The notes beneath the pieces are model-generated. The model was not told where the DNA came from, did no database searches, and saw only the letters and a list, made by a program, of their open reading frames with translations. A stretch of 64,000 nt of DNA from Chthoniobacteraceae bacterium (lineage in GTDB: Bacteria > Verrucomicrobiota > Verrucomicrobiia > Chthoniobacterales > Chthoniobacteraceae). The stretch covers positions 88,919 through 152,918 of the forward strand of contig CANJNZ010000001.1 of NCBI GenBank assembly GCA_947476045.1, in the 5' to 3' direction. The position numbers and the translations under genes were made by a program. This document shows, piece by piece, positions 44,539-53,762 of the stretch (its first letter is position 1; each line of letters starts with the position of its first letter).

Positions 44539-46674
44539 TTATTGCACGACTTCCTCAGGCGGGCGCTTCACGGGGCGGGCGCGTGGCGGCGGGTCGTCCT
44601 GCACATCCTCGTCTTCGTCCACAGGCTTCTTCTTGCGCAACCCGCCTTTCTTTTCCTTGGGCTCGGATTTGAGGATTTGCTTGAGCACGCGACCTACGAT
44701 GGGGGCGGAGTATGTGCCGCCATGCACATCGTTGTTTCCAGCGGCGCCCTCGTAGAGTGAAGTGAATGCAAACTGTGGCTTGTCCGCCGGCGCATAGCCG
44801 GTGAACCACGCGGCAACTTTTTCGTTTCTCCCGGTGCCCCACTGCGCGGTGCCGGTTTTGCCGGCGACTTTGAATCCCGGTGCCTGCGCCTGATGCGCGG
44901 TGCCGTTTCCACTGTTCACGACACCAAGCAAACCTTCGCGCAGTGCTTTCAATGTAGCCTTGTCTATCTCGATCTGGTCGCGGACACGCGCCTCATAACC
45001 AAAAGTAACTTTTCCATCGGGCCCCTGTAATTGCAGGACTAGTCGCGGTTGATAGACGGTTCCGCCATTGGCAACCGTAGCGACAGCTCCGGTGAGTTGC
45101 AGCGGCGTGACGAGCGTGTCGCCCTGGCCGATGCTCATGTTCGCGATGTCACCGGGCATGATGCGCCGCTTGTATTGCTTCATCATGTAGTCACTCGTCA
45201 TCAAGTTTCCGTCGTCCTCCGAACCGATGGGAATGCCGGTTTTCGCACCGAGACCGAGACGCTGCGCATACTCGATGATCGGTTTGTAGCCGGCCTTAAG
45301 TCCCATTTTATAAAAGTAAGTATTGCAGCTCTGTGTGAGCGCTTCCACGAAATTGAGCGGACCCACGTCGGACTTTTTCCAGTTGCGGAATTTGATGCCT
45401 CCGATCTCGATGACCGCCTCGCCTCCGAAAGCGTCATCGGGGTCCACGAGTCCTTCGTTCAAGGCAGCGAGGCCGGTGATGATTTTGAAGGTAGAGCCAG
45501 GCGGGTAGGATGCGCGGAAAGCGCGCGGAATCAACGGGTGCGCCGGGTCATTGTTCAGCTTTTCAAATGCCTCGACGGAGATGTTCGGAATGAAATCGTT
45601 CGGATTGTAGCTTGGCATCGAGGCCATCGCCACGATCTCGCCATTGTTGGGATTCATGACCACCATAGCGCACGGTCTTTTTGTATCTGCGAGCGCGCGT
45701 TCGACGATGCGCTGGATGTTCAAATCAAGCGTCGTAACGACATTTTGTCCCGGCGTCGGCGGCTCGACGACTTTCTCCGAAGACTTGCGCCCCTGCGCAT
45801 CGAACGACACGGCCATCACGCCGTTCTTGCCGGTGAGCTGGTCATTGAAGGTTTTTTCCAGCCCCTCGCGCCCTTCGCTGCCCGGCCACAGCAGTTCGCT
45901 GTTTTCCACGACGCCCGTCGAATATGTGCCCTGCCTGCCCACGTAGCCGATGATGTGTCCCGCCGTCGCACCCTGCGGGTAATAGCGCTGGTAAATCTGC
46001 TGAAGCGTGATGCCCGGCGCGTTCGCCTGCTTCACCGCCTCGATTTCGGCGGGCTTCAAATTTTGCGCAATCACCAGCGGCATGATGCCTCGGTTTTTGT
46101 AATGCTTCAGCGCCTTGTCCGCATCCACCGTGATGTCGCGCCGCGTGATGCCGCGCGCACGGGCGACCTGCTCGTAAATGTAGCGGCTCGCCTCCGCATC
46201 GGTGAACTGCGGCGGCGTGGGAAATTGGATGGCGAGATTTTGCACGACGCGCGTCTGCGCCAGCGGAACGCCGTTGCGATCCGTGATCATCCCGCGTGGC
46301 GCGGGGATGCTGAAAACATAAGTCCGCGCGAGCTTCTGAGTCTCCCAGCTCGGCTCCACATCAAACGCCGTCGGCGCAGGCTGCACGGGCGGCGGCGGCG
46401 CGGGGGCCGAAGGACGAGCAACAGCGGGCGCGGCAGGCACCGTCGGCGTAGCAGGAACAGGCGTTGGCTTATTCCCCGACGGAGACGACGCGGGCGCACT
46501 GATGAGCGGAACCTTTTCCGGCATCACCAAAGCACGCGGCGCAGTGTGAACCGGCACTGCGCGCGGAATCTCCGGCTCCGCATTCGGACGCTTCACGCTG
46601 CTGATGGCCGAAGGCTGCTGCGCAAACAGCGGCAGGGCGAAAATGCAGACGGCGATGGCGAGGCGGACGATCAT
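44539..46674 (-). CDS. mrdA: penicillin-binding protein 2 (peptidoglycan D,D-transpeptidase MrdA)
   Basis: 711 aa. Crosslinks peptidoglycan during cell elongation. After a signal-anchor (IVRLAIAVCIFALPLF) comes an unusual Pro/Ala-rich stretch of about 90 residues (PVPATPTVPAAPAVARPSAP), then the PBP dimerisation domain (RTYVFSIPAPRGMITDRNGV) and transpeptidase: STFK with catalytic Ser394, SQSCNTYFYKMGLKAGY, and KTGTAQWG with Lys606. The tail is another Lys/Pro-rich charged extension (EPKEKKGGLRKKKPVDEDED). No mreBCD or rodA is adjacent. Confidence 0.93.
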   Translation of the reverse strand: MIVRLAIAVCIFALPLFAQQPSAISSVKRPNAEPEIPRAVPVHTAPRALVMPEKVPLISAPASSPSGNKPTPVPATPTVPAAPAVARPSAPAPPPPVQPAPTAFDVEPSWETQKLARTYVFSIPAPRGMITDRNGVPLAQTRVVQNLAIQFPTPPQFTDAEASRYIYEQVARARGITRRDITVDADKALKHYKNRGIMPLVIAQNLKPAEIEAVKQANAPGITLQQIYQRYYPQGATAGHIIGYVGRQGTYSTGVVENSELLWPGSEGREGLEKTFNDQLTGKNGVMAVSFDAQGRKSSEKVVEPPTPGQNVVTTLDLNIQRIVERALADTKRPCAMVVMNPNNGEIVAMASMPSYNPNDFIPNISVEAFEKLNNDPAHPLIPRAFRASYPPGSTFKIITGLAALNEGLVDPDDAFGGEAVIEIGGIKFRNWKKSDVGPLNFVEALTQSCNTYFYKMGLKAGYKPIIEYAQRLGLGAKTGIPIGSEDDGNLMTSDYMMKQYKRRIMPGDIANMSIGQGDTLVTPLQLTGAVATVANGGTVYQPRLVLQLQGPDGKVTFGYEARVRDQIEIDKATLKALREGLLGVVNSGNGTAHQAQAPGFKVAGKTGTAQWGTGRNEKVAAWFTGYAPADKPQFAFTSLYEGAAGNNDVHGGTYSAPIVGRVLKQILKSEPKEKKGGLRKKKPVDEDEDVQDDPPPRARPVKRPPEEVVQ

Positions 46675-46687
46675 TCAGACGGGAAGG

Positions 46688-47062
46688 CTATAGCTGCGAA
46701 GAGCGATGCTCAAGCGCGGGTGTTTCATGAGTCGTATCTTCTGTTCGTTGGAATATCGGCCTATTAAACCGCAAAGAGCTTCCATCAGAGAAATGCACAA
46801 CGATCTGGTTGCTGTCATTGTCCACACTTTCAACAGTCTCGCACCCGTAATAATCGCGCCTTTTGAGCGACCAACCTCCATCCGCACCGAGGTAATAAAT
46901 ACATAAATCACCAGCCTTTGTCAGTGTAACGCGCACGTATTTTTCAGTGCCAGCACCACTCTCGAATAGGAACCGCTGACGGTGTATTTCATACGCAACA
47001 TATGCAGCCCCGATAATCAAAAGCAGCAGAATCCCAAGAACAGAGAGCAGGAGTTTTTTCAT
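46688..47062 (-). CDS. membrane-anchored protein of unknown function
   Basis: 124 aa from ATG 47062. An N-terminal hydrophobic segment (LLLSVLGILLLLIIGAAYVA) is followed by a beta-rich part (YVRVTLTKAGDLCIYYLGAD, SNQIVVHFSDGSSLRFNRPI). No family recognised. Base composition is lower in GC than neighbours. It lies immediately upstream of mrdA but with no overlap. Confidence 0.55.
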   Translation of the reverse strand: MKKLLLSVLGILLLLIIGAAYVAYEIHRQRFLFESGAGTEKYVRVTLTKAGDLCIYYLGADGGWSLKRRDYYGCETVESVDNDSNQIVVHFSDGSSLRFNRPIFQRTEDTTHETPALEHRSSQL

Positions 47063-47090
47063 CGAAGATAGTCACCTGACTTCATCCCGC

Positions 47091-47891
47091 TCAAAGCTTG
47101 AAGCGCGGACTTTGCCTCATGAATCGTTGCGGGTTTCCGTAGATGACCGCGTCAATTTTCTCCTCCAGCCAGCCGCGTTTGCGCATCTCCAGAGCCGTCC
47201 TCGGCACGGCGAGCGGCACGCTGATTCCCCAATCGCACGCCGAGTTCATCCAGATGCGCTCGGTGCCGTAGTTTTCCAAAATATCAATCGCGCGCGCCGG
47301 CGTGCATTTGCTCTCCGGGTAAAGCGTCATGCCCGCCCACATCCCCGTATCGAGCACCATCTCCACGGTGTGTTCCTCGACGTGATCAATAATCACACGC
47401 TCCGGCTGGATGCGTTTGTCGGCCTGAATCACATCAAGAATCAACCGCGTGCCCTTGAGCTTGTCCTCCAGATGCGGCGTGTGGACGAGGATGAGCTGGT
47501 CATTTCGCGCCGCGAGATCCACGTGCCATTCAAGCACCTTCAGTTCATTGCGCGTGTTTTTATTCAGCCCGATTTCGCCAATGCCGAGCACGTTTGGCCG
47601 ATCCAGAAATTCCGGGATGATCGAGATAACCTCCTTCGCCAACCCCATGTCCTCGCTCTCCTTCGGATTGATGCAAAGCCACGAATAATGCGGTAGCCCG
47701 AACTTCGCCGCGCGCTTCGGCTCATAGTCCGTAAGCTGGCAAAAATAATCGTAAAAACCCTGCACCCCGCTGCGATCAAACCCCGCCCAAAACGCCGGTT
47801 CACAAACAGCCAGACACCCCGCCGTGACCATCGCCTGATAGTCGTCAGTCGTCCGGGAAACCATGTGTCCGTGTGGTTCAATGTAGCGCAT
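47091..47891 (-). CDS. TatD-family metal-dependent hydrolase, EboB-like
   Basis: 266 aa. TatD-type amidohydrolase fold: [20 protein letters not shown] at the N-terminus with metal-binding His residues, [20 protein letters not shown] (Glu ligand), [20 protein letters not shown] and [20 protein letters not shown], and [16 protein letters not shown] with the Asp. It resembles the hydrolase of the ebo cluster better than DNase TatD. The other ebo genes are not seen here. Substrate unknown. Confidence 0.78.
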   Translation of the reverse strand: MRYIEPHGHMVSRTTDDYQAMVTAGCLAVCEPAFWAGFDRSGVQGFYDYFCQLTDYEPKRAAKFGLPHYSWLCINPKESEDMGLAKEVISIIPEFLDRPNVLGIGEIGLNKNTRNELKVLEWHVDLAARNDQLILVHTPHLEDKLKGTRLILDVIQADKRIQPERVIIDHVEEHTVEMVLDTGMWAGMTLYPESKCTPARAIDILENYGTERIWMNSACDWGISVPLAVPRTALEMRKRGWLEEKIDAVIYGNPQRFMRQSPRFKL

Positions 47892-48044
47892 GTGGGTCTG
47901 TGGTTAATCCATTTCCCGCCAAAGGCAAAGTGCATCCGTTGGGAAAAATGCGGTCGTTGATTCAAAGCTCACGAAGCCAACTGCAAATACGTCACCATTC
48001 AAAAGCAACTTGAGTAGCGGTAAATTACTGGCACATTTCAACCC

Positions 48045-48257
48045 ATGACAGCTGCTGAAGTAATCGAAACCGTCGCCGCGATGCCTCGCGAAGACTGCCT
48101 CAAAATTCAGGCGGGCATCGCGGAAATATTTGCATCCCGTTTCTCACCAGAAGAGGTCGCTGATATTCGTGACGCCCTCACGGAGGCGGACGCTGAATTT
48201 GAGCGTGGAGAAGGACTCACCAGTGCGGAGGTCCACGCCAAGCTCGGCCTCTCGTGA
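48045..48257 (+). CDS. putative antitoxin of a ParDE-like addiction module
   Basis: 70 aa, acidic helical protein: TAAEVIETVAAMPREDCLKI, FSPEEVADIRDALTEADAEF. Size, acidity and a 4-bp overlap with a RelE/ParE-like gene match the addiction-module antitoxin family. It likely neutralises the toxin and represses the operon. Confidence 0.75.
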   Translation: MTAAEVIETVAAMPREDCLKIQAGIAEIFASRFSPEEVADIRDALTEADAEFERGEGLTSAEVHAKLGLS

Positions 48258-48544
48258 GCCTGCGAGTGGAGTATTCACCAAGAAGCGTGCGCGATATGTT
48301 CGAAATACGCGCCTACCTCATCGAGGAATCAAAGAGCGTAGAAGTTGCCAAACGTTTTCTCTCACGCCTTATCATTGCCAGTCAGACTCTCGACACATTA
48401 CCCGAACGATTTCCTCGTTACCCTTATGCTCGCGACTGGCGAATGATGCCATTTGGAAACTACCTCATCTTCTTTCGGCTCACAGAGGAGACCGTCCGCA
48501 TCGGCCACATCCGCCATGCTGCGAAACGACCTTTCCGAAGCTAA
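48254..48544 (+). CDS. RelE/ParE-family toxin
   Basis: 96 aa from GTG 48254, which overlaps the antitoxin stop (GTGA). ParE-like pattern: RVEYSPRSVRDMFEIRAYLI, VAKRFLSRLIIASQTLDTLP, FPRYPYARDWRMMPFGNYLI, TVRIGHIRHAAKR. The last block with its arginines is typical of the family. ParE inhibits gyrase, RelE cleaves mRNA; the sequence looks closer to ParE. Confidence 0.82.
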   Translation: MSLRVEYSPRSVRDMFEIRAYLIEESKSVEVAKRFLSRLIIASQTLDTLPERFPRYPYARDWRMMPFGNYLIFFRLTEETVRIGHIRHAAKRPFRS

Positions 48545-48672
48545 AGAGAACATTCGGCCAAAGTGCCAAGGTTTTAGCAAAATCGCACACCTATCCTATT
48601 ATTGCCTTCAAATCAGGCGGGCCTTGAAATTTTTCCAAAGCCAACTCGCCCAATCTGCTTTATCATCTCGCA

Positions 48673-50094
48673 ATGTTTGATCATCTCACACGCCGCACTT
48701 TTCTGGGCCAGTCCGCACGCGGGACTGGCGCGCTTGCTCTGGCTTCGCTGCTGAATCCTTCGCTTTTGCCGCAGGCGATGGCGTTGCAGGAGAAAAAATG
48801 GCGGGGCGTGGTGAACCCGTTGCATTTCGCACCAAAGGCGAAGCGCGTGATCTGGCTCACGATGGCGGGCGGGCCTTCGCACTTGGAGACTTTCGATCCG
48901 AAGCCGGTGCTTGCGGAAAATCACAACAAGCCGATGCCGGATTCGCTCACCAAGGGGCAGCAGCTCGCGCAGCTTCAGGGGCAGCAGCTCAAATGCTTCG
49001 GGCCGCAGTGGGGTTTTAAAAAATTCGGTAAGAGCGGGGCGGAGATTTGTGAGCTGTTCCCGCACATCGGCAGCGTGGTGGACGACATCTGCATCGTGCG
49101 ATCGATGCAGACCGATGCGATCAACCACGACCCGGCGCATTGTTTTTTCAACACCGGCAGCACGATCCCCGGTCGTCCGAGCATGGGAGCATGGGCGACT
49201 TACGGCCTCGGCAGCGAGGCGGAAAATCTGCCGGGCTTTGTGGTGCTCACCTCGCTCGGCAAGGGCGGGCAGAACCAACCCATCGCGGCGCGGCAGTGGA
49301 GCGCGGGATTTTTGCCGAGCAAATTTCAGGGCGTGCACCTGCGCGGCAAGGGCGACCCGGTGCTTTATCTGAGCAATCCTCCCGGCGTTTCGAGCGAGAT
49401 GCAGAACGATGTTGTGAACACGGTCAACGCGCTGAACACGCAGTTCAACAGCACCGTGGACGATCCGGAAATCGCCACGCGTATTTCGCAATACGAGATG
49501 GCTTTCAAAATGCAGAGCAGCGTGCCGGAGCTGGTGGACATGTCCAAGGAGACGCAAGCCACGCTCGAACTCTACGGCTGCACTCCCGGTGACGGTTCCT
49601 TTGCATCGAACTGCCTTCTGGCGCGTCGTCTCGCGGAGCGTGGTGTGCGTTTCATCCAGCTCTATCACAAAGACTGGGATCATCACGGCGGCGTGAAGGA
49701 TGGCGTGAAGCTCAAGGCGGCGGAAGTTGACCGCGCGTGCATGGCGCTCATCACCGATTTGAAACAGCGCGGGATGTTTGATGACACGCTCATCGTGTGG
49801 GCGGGAGAATTTGGCCGCACGCCGATGTCGCAAGGCGGCAATGGTCGCGACCACCACATCCTCGGCTTTTCCACGTGGCTCGCAGGCGGCGGAATCAAGG
49901 GCGGCGTCCAATGGGGCGAAACGGATGAATTCGGCTACAAAGCCGTGAAGGATGTCGTCCACGTCCACGACCTACACGCCACAATGCTGCACCTCCTCGG
50001 CATTGACCACACGAAGCTGACCTATCGCACGCAGGGCCGCGACTACCGGCTCACGGATGTGTTCGGAAAAGTGGTGAAAGGCATTTTGGCGTAG
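48673..50094 (+). CDS. DUF1501 domain exported protein
   Basis: 473 aa. Twin-arginine-like leader (RRTFLGQSARGTGALALASL) then the DUF1501 fold, related to alkaline phosphatase/sulfatase: IWLTMAGGPSHLETFDPKPV, QTDAINHDPAHCFFNTGSTI, FIQLYHKDWDHHGGVKDGVK, VWAGEFGRTPMSQGGNGRDH. These genes are abundant in Planctomycetota and Verrucomicrobiota, usually next to a DUF1549/DUF1553 cytochrome-type gene; none is adjacent here. Enzymatic activity unknown. Confidence 0.9.
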   Translation: MFDHLTRRTFLGQSARGTGALALASLLNPSLLPQAMALQEKKWRGVVNPLHFAPKAKRVIWLTMAGGPSHLETFDPKPVLAENHNKPMPDSLTKGQQLAQLQGQQLKCFGPQWGFKKFGKSGAEICELFPHIGSVVDDICIVRSMQTDAINHDPAHCFFNTGSTIPGRPSMGAWATYGLGSEAENLPGFVVLTSLGKGGQNQPIAARQWSAGFLPSKFQGVHLRGKGDPVLYLSNPPGVSSEMQNDVVNTVNALNTQFNSTVDDPEIATRISQYEMAFKMQSSVPELVDMSKETQATLELYGCTPGDGSFASNCLLARRLAERGVRFIQLYHKDWDHHGGVKDGVKLKAAEVDRACMALITDLKQRGMFDDTLIVWAGEFGRTPMSQGGNGRDHHILGFSTWLAGGGIKGGVQWGETDEFGYKAVKDVVHVHDLHATMLHLLGIDHTKLTYRTQGRDYRLTDVFGKVVKGILA

Positions 50095-50100
50095 CGCGTC

Positions 50101-50766
50101 ATGCGCCCGCTCCAGCTCGGCTTTATCTGCGCGACTTTTCTCGTGCCGCCGCTGCTGTGGCTTTTGAGCAGGAAAGTGCAATCGCCACGACTTGCGCGGG
50201 GCATCTGCTGGGGAATCGCCGCAGCGCTCATCGCCGCCTACATCGGTGCGATCATTCTCAAAGCCCACGGCGAAACACTCGATGTGGATGATTCTTTGCC
50301 CATGCAGCTCTGCGACTGGGCCGCGCTCGCCACGGTGCTTGCGCTCACACGGCGCAGCCCGCTCGCGTTCGAGCTGGCATATTTTTGGGGACTCGCCGGC
50401 ACCGTGCAGGCGCTATTCACACCGGCTATCGAGATCACCGACGGACTGCGCGTGCTCTGTTTTCTCCTCATCCACTCCAGCATTCCGGCGGGCGTGCTGT
50501 GGCTCATGTTTGAATACAAACTCCGCCCCCGCCCCGGCGCACTGCTGCGCGTGATGCTGTGGAGCGAACTTTACCTCGCCTGCGCCCTCACAGTGAACGC
50601 CTTCACCGGTGGCAACTACGGCTTTCTCACACATCGCCCGAGCACGCGCACCCTGCTCGATTATTTCTCCGACTCCCGCCTTCTCTACGTCGCCGAAATC
50701 AATCTCACCGGCCTCGTTTTCTTCGCGCTGCTCGCTGCGCCGTGGTGGCGACGACGCAAGACCTAG
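50101..50766 (+). CDS. TIGR02206/YwaF family integral membrane protein
   Basis: 221 aa with about six membrane segments. Characteristic blocks are LPMQLCDWAALATVLALTRR, LAYFWGLAGTVQALFTPAIE and ACALTVNAFTGGNYGFLTHR. Function of the family is unknown. It starts 6 bp after the DUF1501 stop and may be co-transcribed. Confidence 0.78.
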   Translation: MRPLQLGFICATFLVPPLLWLLSRKVQSPRLARGICWGIAAALIAAYIGAIILKAHGETLDVDDSLPMQLCDWAALATVLALTRRSPLAFELAYFWGLAGTVQALFTPAIEITDGLRVLCFLLIHSSIPAGVLWLMFEYKLRPRPGALLRVMLWSELYLACALTVNAFTGGNYGFLTHRPSTRTLLDYFSDSRLLYVAEINLTGLVFFALLAAPWWRRRKT

Positions 50767-50832
50767 CCTGTTGGAAAAAGATTTCTTTTCCGCCAGTCAT
50801 CGCGTGGCACCCGCGATGCTAAAGTAGCATCC

Positions 50833-50943
50833 ATGAAAAAGCCCGCCTTCCTCCGCAAACTCGACTGGCTCAGCCTCGAAGTGGACCTCGAACTCTTCCT
50901 GGGCGGCCTCGGGGCACTGCTCATCCTCCGCTGGTTGATGTAA
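50833..50943 (+). CDS. small hydrophobic ORF of 36 residues
   Basis: ATG 50833 to TAA 50941. Reads KKPAFLRKLDWLSLEVDLEL then a hydrophobic end FLGGLGALLILRWLM. Similar short anchors exist in many genomes but nothing identifies it. A coding role is possible, not proven. Confidence 0.35.
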   Translation: MKKPAFLRKLDWLSLEVDLELFLGGLGALLILRWLM

Positions 50944-51016
50944 CGACCCGACCAAAGTCGCGCGTCGTTTCACACGACATTCGACATTCGTCGTCCGTCA
51001 TTTCATCCTCCGTCGC

Positions 51017-51244
51017 ATGGCCACCTACCTTTACGAAACACTCACCACACCCCCGCGTCAGTTCGAGCTTCAGCAGAGCATGAAGGACGCACCGCTCACA
51101 AAGCATCCCGAGACCGGCGAGCCCATCCGGCGCATCATCACCGGAGGCCTCGGCGTCATGGCGAAAGGAAACGCCCCGCGCTACTCGGACATGCAGCCCA
51201 AAAAGAGCGGCGGCTCCTGCGGCAGCGGTTGCGGCTGCCACTAG
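51017..51244 (+). CDS. FmdB-like small protein lacking the N-terminal zinc ribbon cysteines
   Basis: 75 aa. It follows the FmdB pattern (MATYLYETLTT, FELQQSMKDAPLTKHPETGE, PIRRIITGGLGVMAKG), but both CxxC pairs of the normal zinc ribbon are replaced (YETLTT, HPETGE). The only cysteines are in the tail GGSCGSGCGCH. FmdB proteins are regulators or ribosome-associated factors of uncertain role. Upstream is an AT/CGA-repeat-like intergenic stretch (CGACATTCGACATTCG). Confidence 0.65.
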   Translation: MATYLYETLTTPPRQFELQQSMKDAPLTKHPETGEPIRRIITGGLGVMAKGNAPRYSDMQPKKSGGSCGSGCGCH

Positions 51245-51313
51245 CACTTCGTTTTCGGCAAATTGCATTTGCCGTTTGCGCTCCACGGTCCGGCGCGCTT
51301 TCATCCGCGCGCT

Positions 51314-52540
51314 TTGGAAAATTCACCTGCTAAATCTCAGCGCACCACGCTCGGCCTCGTCTTTCTCACGCTGTTCATAGACATGATCGGCTTCGGGATC
51401 GTGATCCCGGTGCTGCCGCTTTTTGCGGAGGGAACCCGGTTTTCAGCCAGCAATTCACAGCTCATGTGGATCGTCGGCATTTACTCGCTGCTGCAAGTGG
51501 TGTGTGCGCCGCTCATCGGAAAACTGAGCGATCGCGTCGGGCGCAAACCCGTGCTCGCGGTGAGCATTCTCGGCACTGCGCTTGGCTTCGTCGTTCTCGG
51601 CGCGGCAACGACCGTCACGATGCTGCTCATCGGGCGCGTCATTGATGGAATCAGCGGCGGCAACATTTCCACCGCAATGGCGTGCATCGCCGACAGCACG
51701 ACAAAGGAACAGCGTTCGCGCTCGATGGGAATGGTGGGCGCGGCGTTCGGGCTTGGATTTGTCATCGGCCCCGCGCTCGGCGGGATGCTGAGCACGTTCG
51801 GGCCATCCGTGCCGTTTTATTTTGCCGCAGTGCTCGCGTTCGTGAACGCCATGCTCGTCATCGCACGACTGCCGGAAACCCTGACGCCCGAAGTGCGCGC
51901 CAAGGCGCGTGAAAAGGCGAGCCTCGGCGAAGTTTTCGGCGGTGGCCGTGCGCCCACGATCATCATCGTTTTGCTGAGCCAGCTTTCCGGCATCACTGGC
52001 TTTTCAGTAATGACCGCGCTCTTCGCGATTTTCTGCGCGAAACGCTACGGCTACGATGCAGCGCACGTCGGCTACGTGCTCGCGTATGTGGGAATCCTCG
52101 GTGCGCTGATGCAGGGCGGCGTGTTGCGTCGGCTGCTGCGAAAGCCCATCGAAAAACCGCTGGCCATCATCGGCACCGCAGTGCTCGCAGCCAGCATGGG
52201 CGCGCTCGCTTTTCTCCCAACCGGAAGCGGACTCGGACTGCTGCTGCTCGTCTGCACCGGTATTTCCGTGGGCAACAGCCTCTCCACTCCCACGTTGAAT
52301 GGCCTCGCTTCGCGCGCTGTGGAAGCTCATGCGCAAGGTCGCCTGATGGGCCTCATGCAAAGCGCCGGAGGAATGGGGCGTTTCCTCGGCCCAGTGCTCG
52401 GCTACTCGCTCGTGGAATTCGATGGCACGAACGCCTACGGCTACTGGGCTTTCATCGCTTCTGCCGGACTGCTCGCGCTCGATTGCCTGCTGCTTTGCGC
52501 ACTGCGCGTTCCTGCACCACCCGTAGAGGAGGCTGCATAA
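51314..52540 (+). CDS. MFS drug-efflux transporter (TCR/Tet family)
   Basis: 408 aa from TTG 51314, chosen because it begins just before the first helix (GLVFLTLFIDMIGFGIVIPV); the frame runs further upstream. Twelve-helix major facilitator with the loop motif GKLSDRVGRKPVLAVSI, and GAAFGLGFVIGPALGGMLST (motif C of antiporters). Likely a proton-coupled efflux pump; tetracycline resistance itself cannot be claimed. Directly followed by a pseudouridine synthase. Confidence 0.82.
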   Translation: MENSPAKSQRTTLGLVFLTLFIDMIGFGIVIPVLPLFAEGTRFSASNSQLMWIVGIYSLLQVVCAPLIGKLSDRVGRKPVLAVSILGTALGFVVLGAATTVTMLLIGRVIDGISGGNISTAMACIADSTTKEQRSRSMGMVGAAFGLGFVIGPALGGMLSTFGPSVPFYFAAVLAFVNAMLVIARLPETLTPEVRAKAREKASLGEVFGGGRAPTIIIVLLSQLSGITGFSVMTALFAIFCAKRYGYDAAHVGYVLAYVGILGALMQGGVLRRLLRKPIEKPLAIIGTAVLAASMGALAFLPTGSGLGLLLLVCTGISVGNSLSTPTLNGLASRAVEAHAQGRLMGLMQSAGGMGRFLGPVLGYSLVEFDGTNAYGYWAFIASAGLLALDCLLLCALRVPAPPVEEAA

Positions 52541-52541
52541 A

Positions 52542-53306
52542 ATGAGACTCAACCGCTTTCTCGCATCCGCCGGACTTGGCTCACGCCGCAGCGTCGAGCA
52601 ACTCATCCTCGCGGGCAACGTGCGCATCAATGGTCGCATCGTGACCGACCTCGCCACGCAAGTTCTGCCGACCGACGCGGTGAAAGTGGGCAGCCGTCTG
52701 CTGCACAGTGAACGCCCGCTTTACGCCGTCCTGCACAAACCCGCAGGCTACATCTGCTCGGCGGAGGATGAACTCGGACGGAATACGATTTTCGATCTTC
52801 TGCCGCCAAACTGGCCACGCACCCACCACGTCGGTCGCCTCGACAAGGAAAGCGAGGGGCTGATCATCGTAACGAACGACGGCGACCTCACCAATTTCCT
52901 CACGCATCCACGACACGAGGTCGAAAAGGAATACGAGGTGGTGATTGATCGCACTTTCGACATCGCCGATGCCGCGAAAATGCTGCGCGGTTTTCACATC
53001 CGCACAGGCCGCGCAAAATGCGAAGCGGTGGAAATGCTGCGCCCAGGCCTGCTCCGGCTCGTGCTCAAACAAGGGCTCAATCGCCAAATCCGCCTGATGC
53101 TTTACGAGTTGGGCTACGAAGTGGAACGACTTGTCCGCGTCCGATTCGGCCCCATCCGCATCCAGACCGTCGAGCCCGGGACATGGCGGATGCTAACGCC
53201 AAAAGAAATCGCCGAGCTACACGCAGGAAGCTCGCAGCCAGCCAAGCCAAGACCACCGAGGCCGCCGAGACCGATAAAACAAGGCCCGCCGAGAGCGAGA
53301 AAGTAG
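52542..53306 (+). CDS. pseudouridine synthase, RsuA/RluB/E/F family
   Basis: 254 aa. S4 RNA-binding domain (MRLNRFLASAGLGSRRSVEQ, GNVRINGRIVTDLATQ) followed by the catalytic domain with the active-site motif GRLDKESEGLIIVTNDGDLT (Asp). Ends QGLNRQIRLMLYELGYEVER and a Pro/Arg/Lys-rich tail. Modifies rRNA; which uridine (RsuA, RluB or RluF type) cannot be told from the sequence. Starts 1 bp after the MFS stop. Confidence 0.88.
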   Translation: MRLNRFLASAGLGSRRSVEQLILAGNVRINGRIVTDLATQVLPTDAVKVGSRLLHSERPLYAVLHKPAGYICSAEDELGRNTIFDLLPPNWPRTHHVGRLDKESEGLIIVTNDGDLTNFLTHPRHEVEKEYEVVIDRTFDIADAAKMLRGFHIRTGRAKCEAVEMLRPGLLRLVLKQGLNRQIRLMLYELGYEVERLVRVRFGPIRIQTVEPGTWRMLTPKEIAELHAGSSQPAKPRPPRPPRPIKQGPPRARK

Positions 53307-53762
53307 CTATTCGCGCGTTGGCGGTAGTTCCACGATCTCGAACCAGTATTTTTCGAGCGTCTGCAAAATATCCACGAGCGCCTCGAAGGTCACCGGCTTC
53401 ACGATGTAGCTGTTCACGCCGAGATCGTAGCTTTTGTAAACGTCCTCGTCGTCCTTCGATGTGGTGAGCACCACGACCGGGATCGTGCGCAGGTCGGCGT
53501 CCTGTTTGAGTTCCTTCAGCACGGTGCGTCCGTCTTTGCGCGGCATATTTAAATCCAAAAGGATCAGACCGGGACGCGGTGCATCCACAGCACCCGAGAA
53601 TTTCCCCTGCTTGCGCAGGTAATCGAGTAATTCCTCGCCGTTTTCCACGAAGCGGATGTCGTTGATTAAACGCGCCTCTTTCAGAGCGTCGGCGGTGAGC
53701 AGACGATCGTCCGGATCGTCATCGGCCATGAGAATGGTGATTGGTTTTGGTTCTATTTTCAT
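53307..53762 (-). CDS. single-domain response regulator (Rcp1-like)
   Basis: 151 aa receiver domain only: ILMADDDPDDRLLTADALKE (acidic pocket), LILLDLNMPRKDGRTVLKEL (phosphorylatable Asp), VVVLTTSKDDEDVYKSYDLG (Thr) and NSYIVKPVTFEALVDIL (Lys). No output domain. It overlaps the preceding kinase gene by 4 bp, so the kinase is the likely partner. Confidence 0.92.
   Translation of the reverse strand: MKIEPKPITILMADDDPDDRLLTADALKEARLINDIRFVENGEELLDYLRKQGKFSGAVDAPRPGLILLDLNMPRKDGRTVLKELKQDADLRTIPVVVLTTSKDDEDVYKSYDLGVNSYIVKPVTFEALVDILQTLEKYWFEIVELPPTRE

Noticed and set aside
45049..46767. 572-codon plus-strand frame covering mrdA
   Set aside because: Antisense shadow of a well-supported PBP2 gene, arginine/histidine-rich nonsense protein with no motif.
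48005..48044. Promoter TTGAGT upstream of the ParDE-like pair
   Set aside because: The matching -10 at 17 bp is poor, so it is not reported as a promoter.
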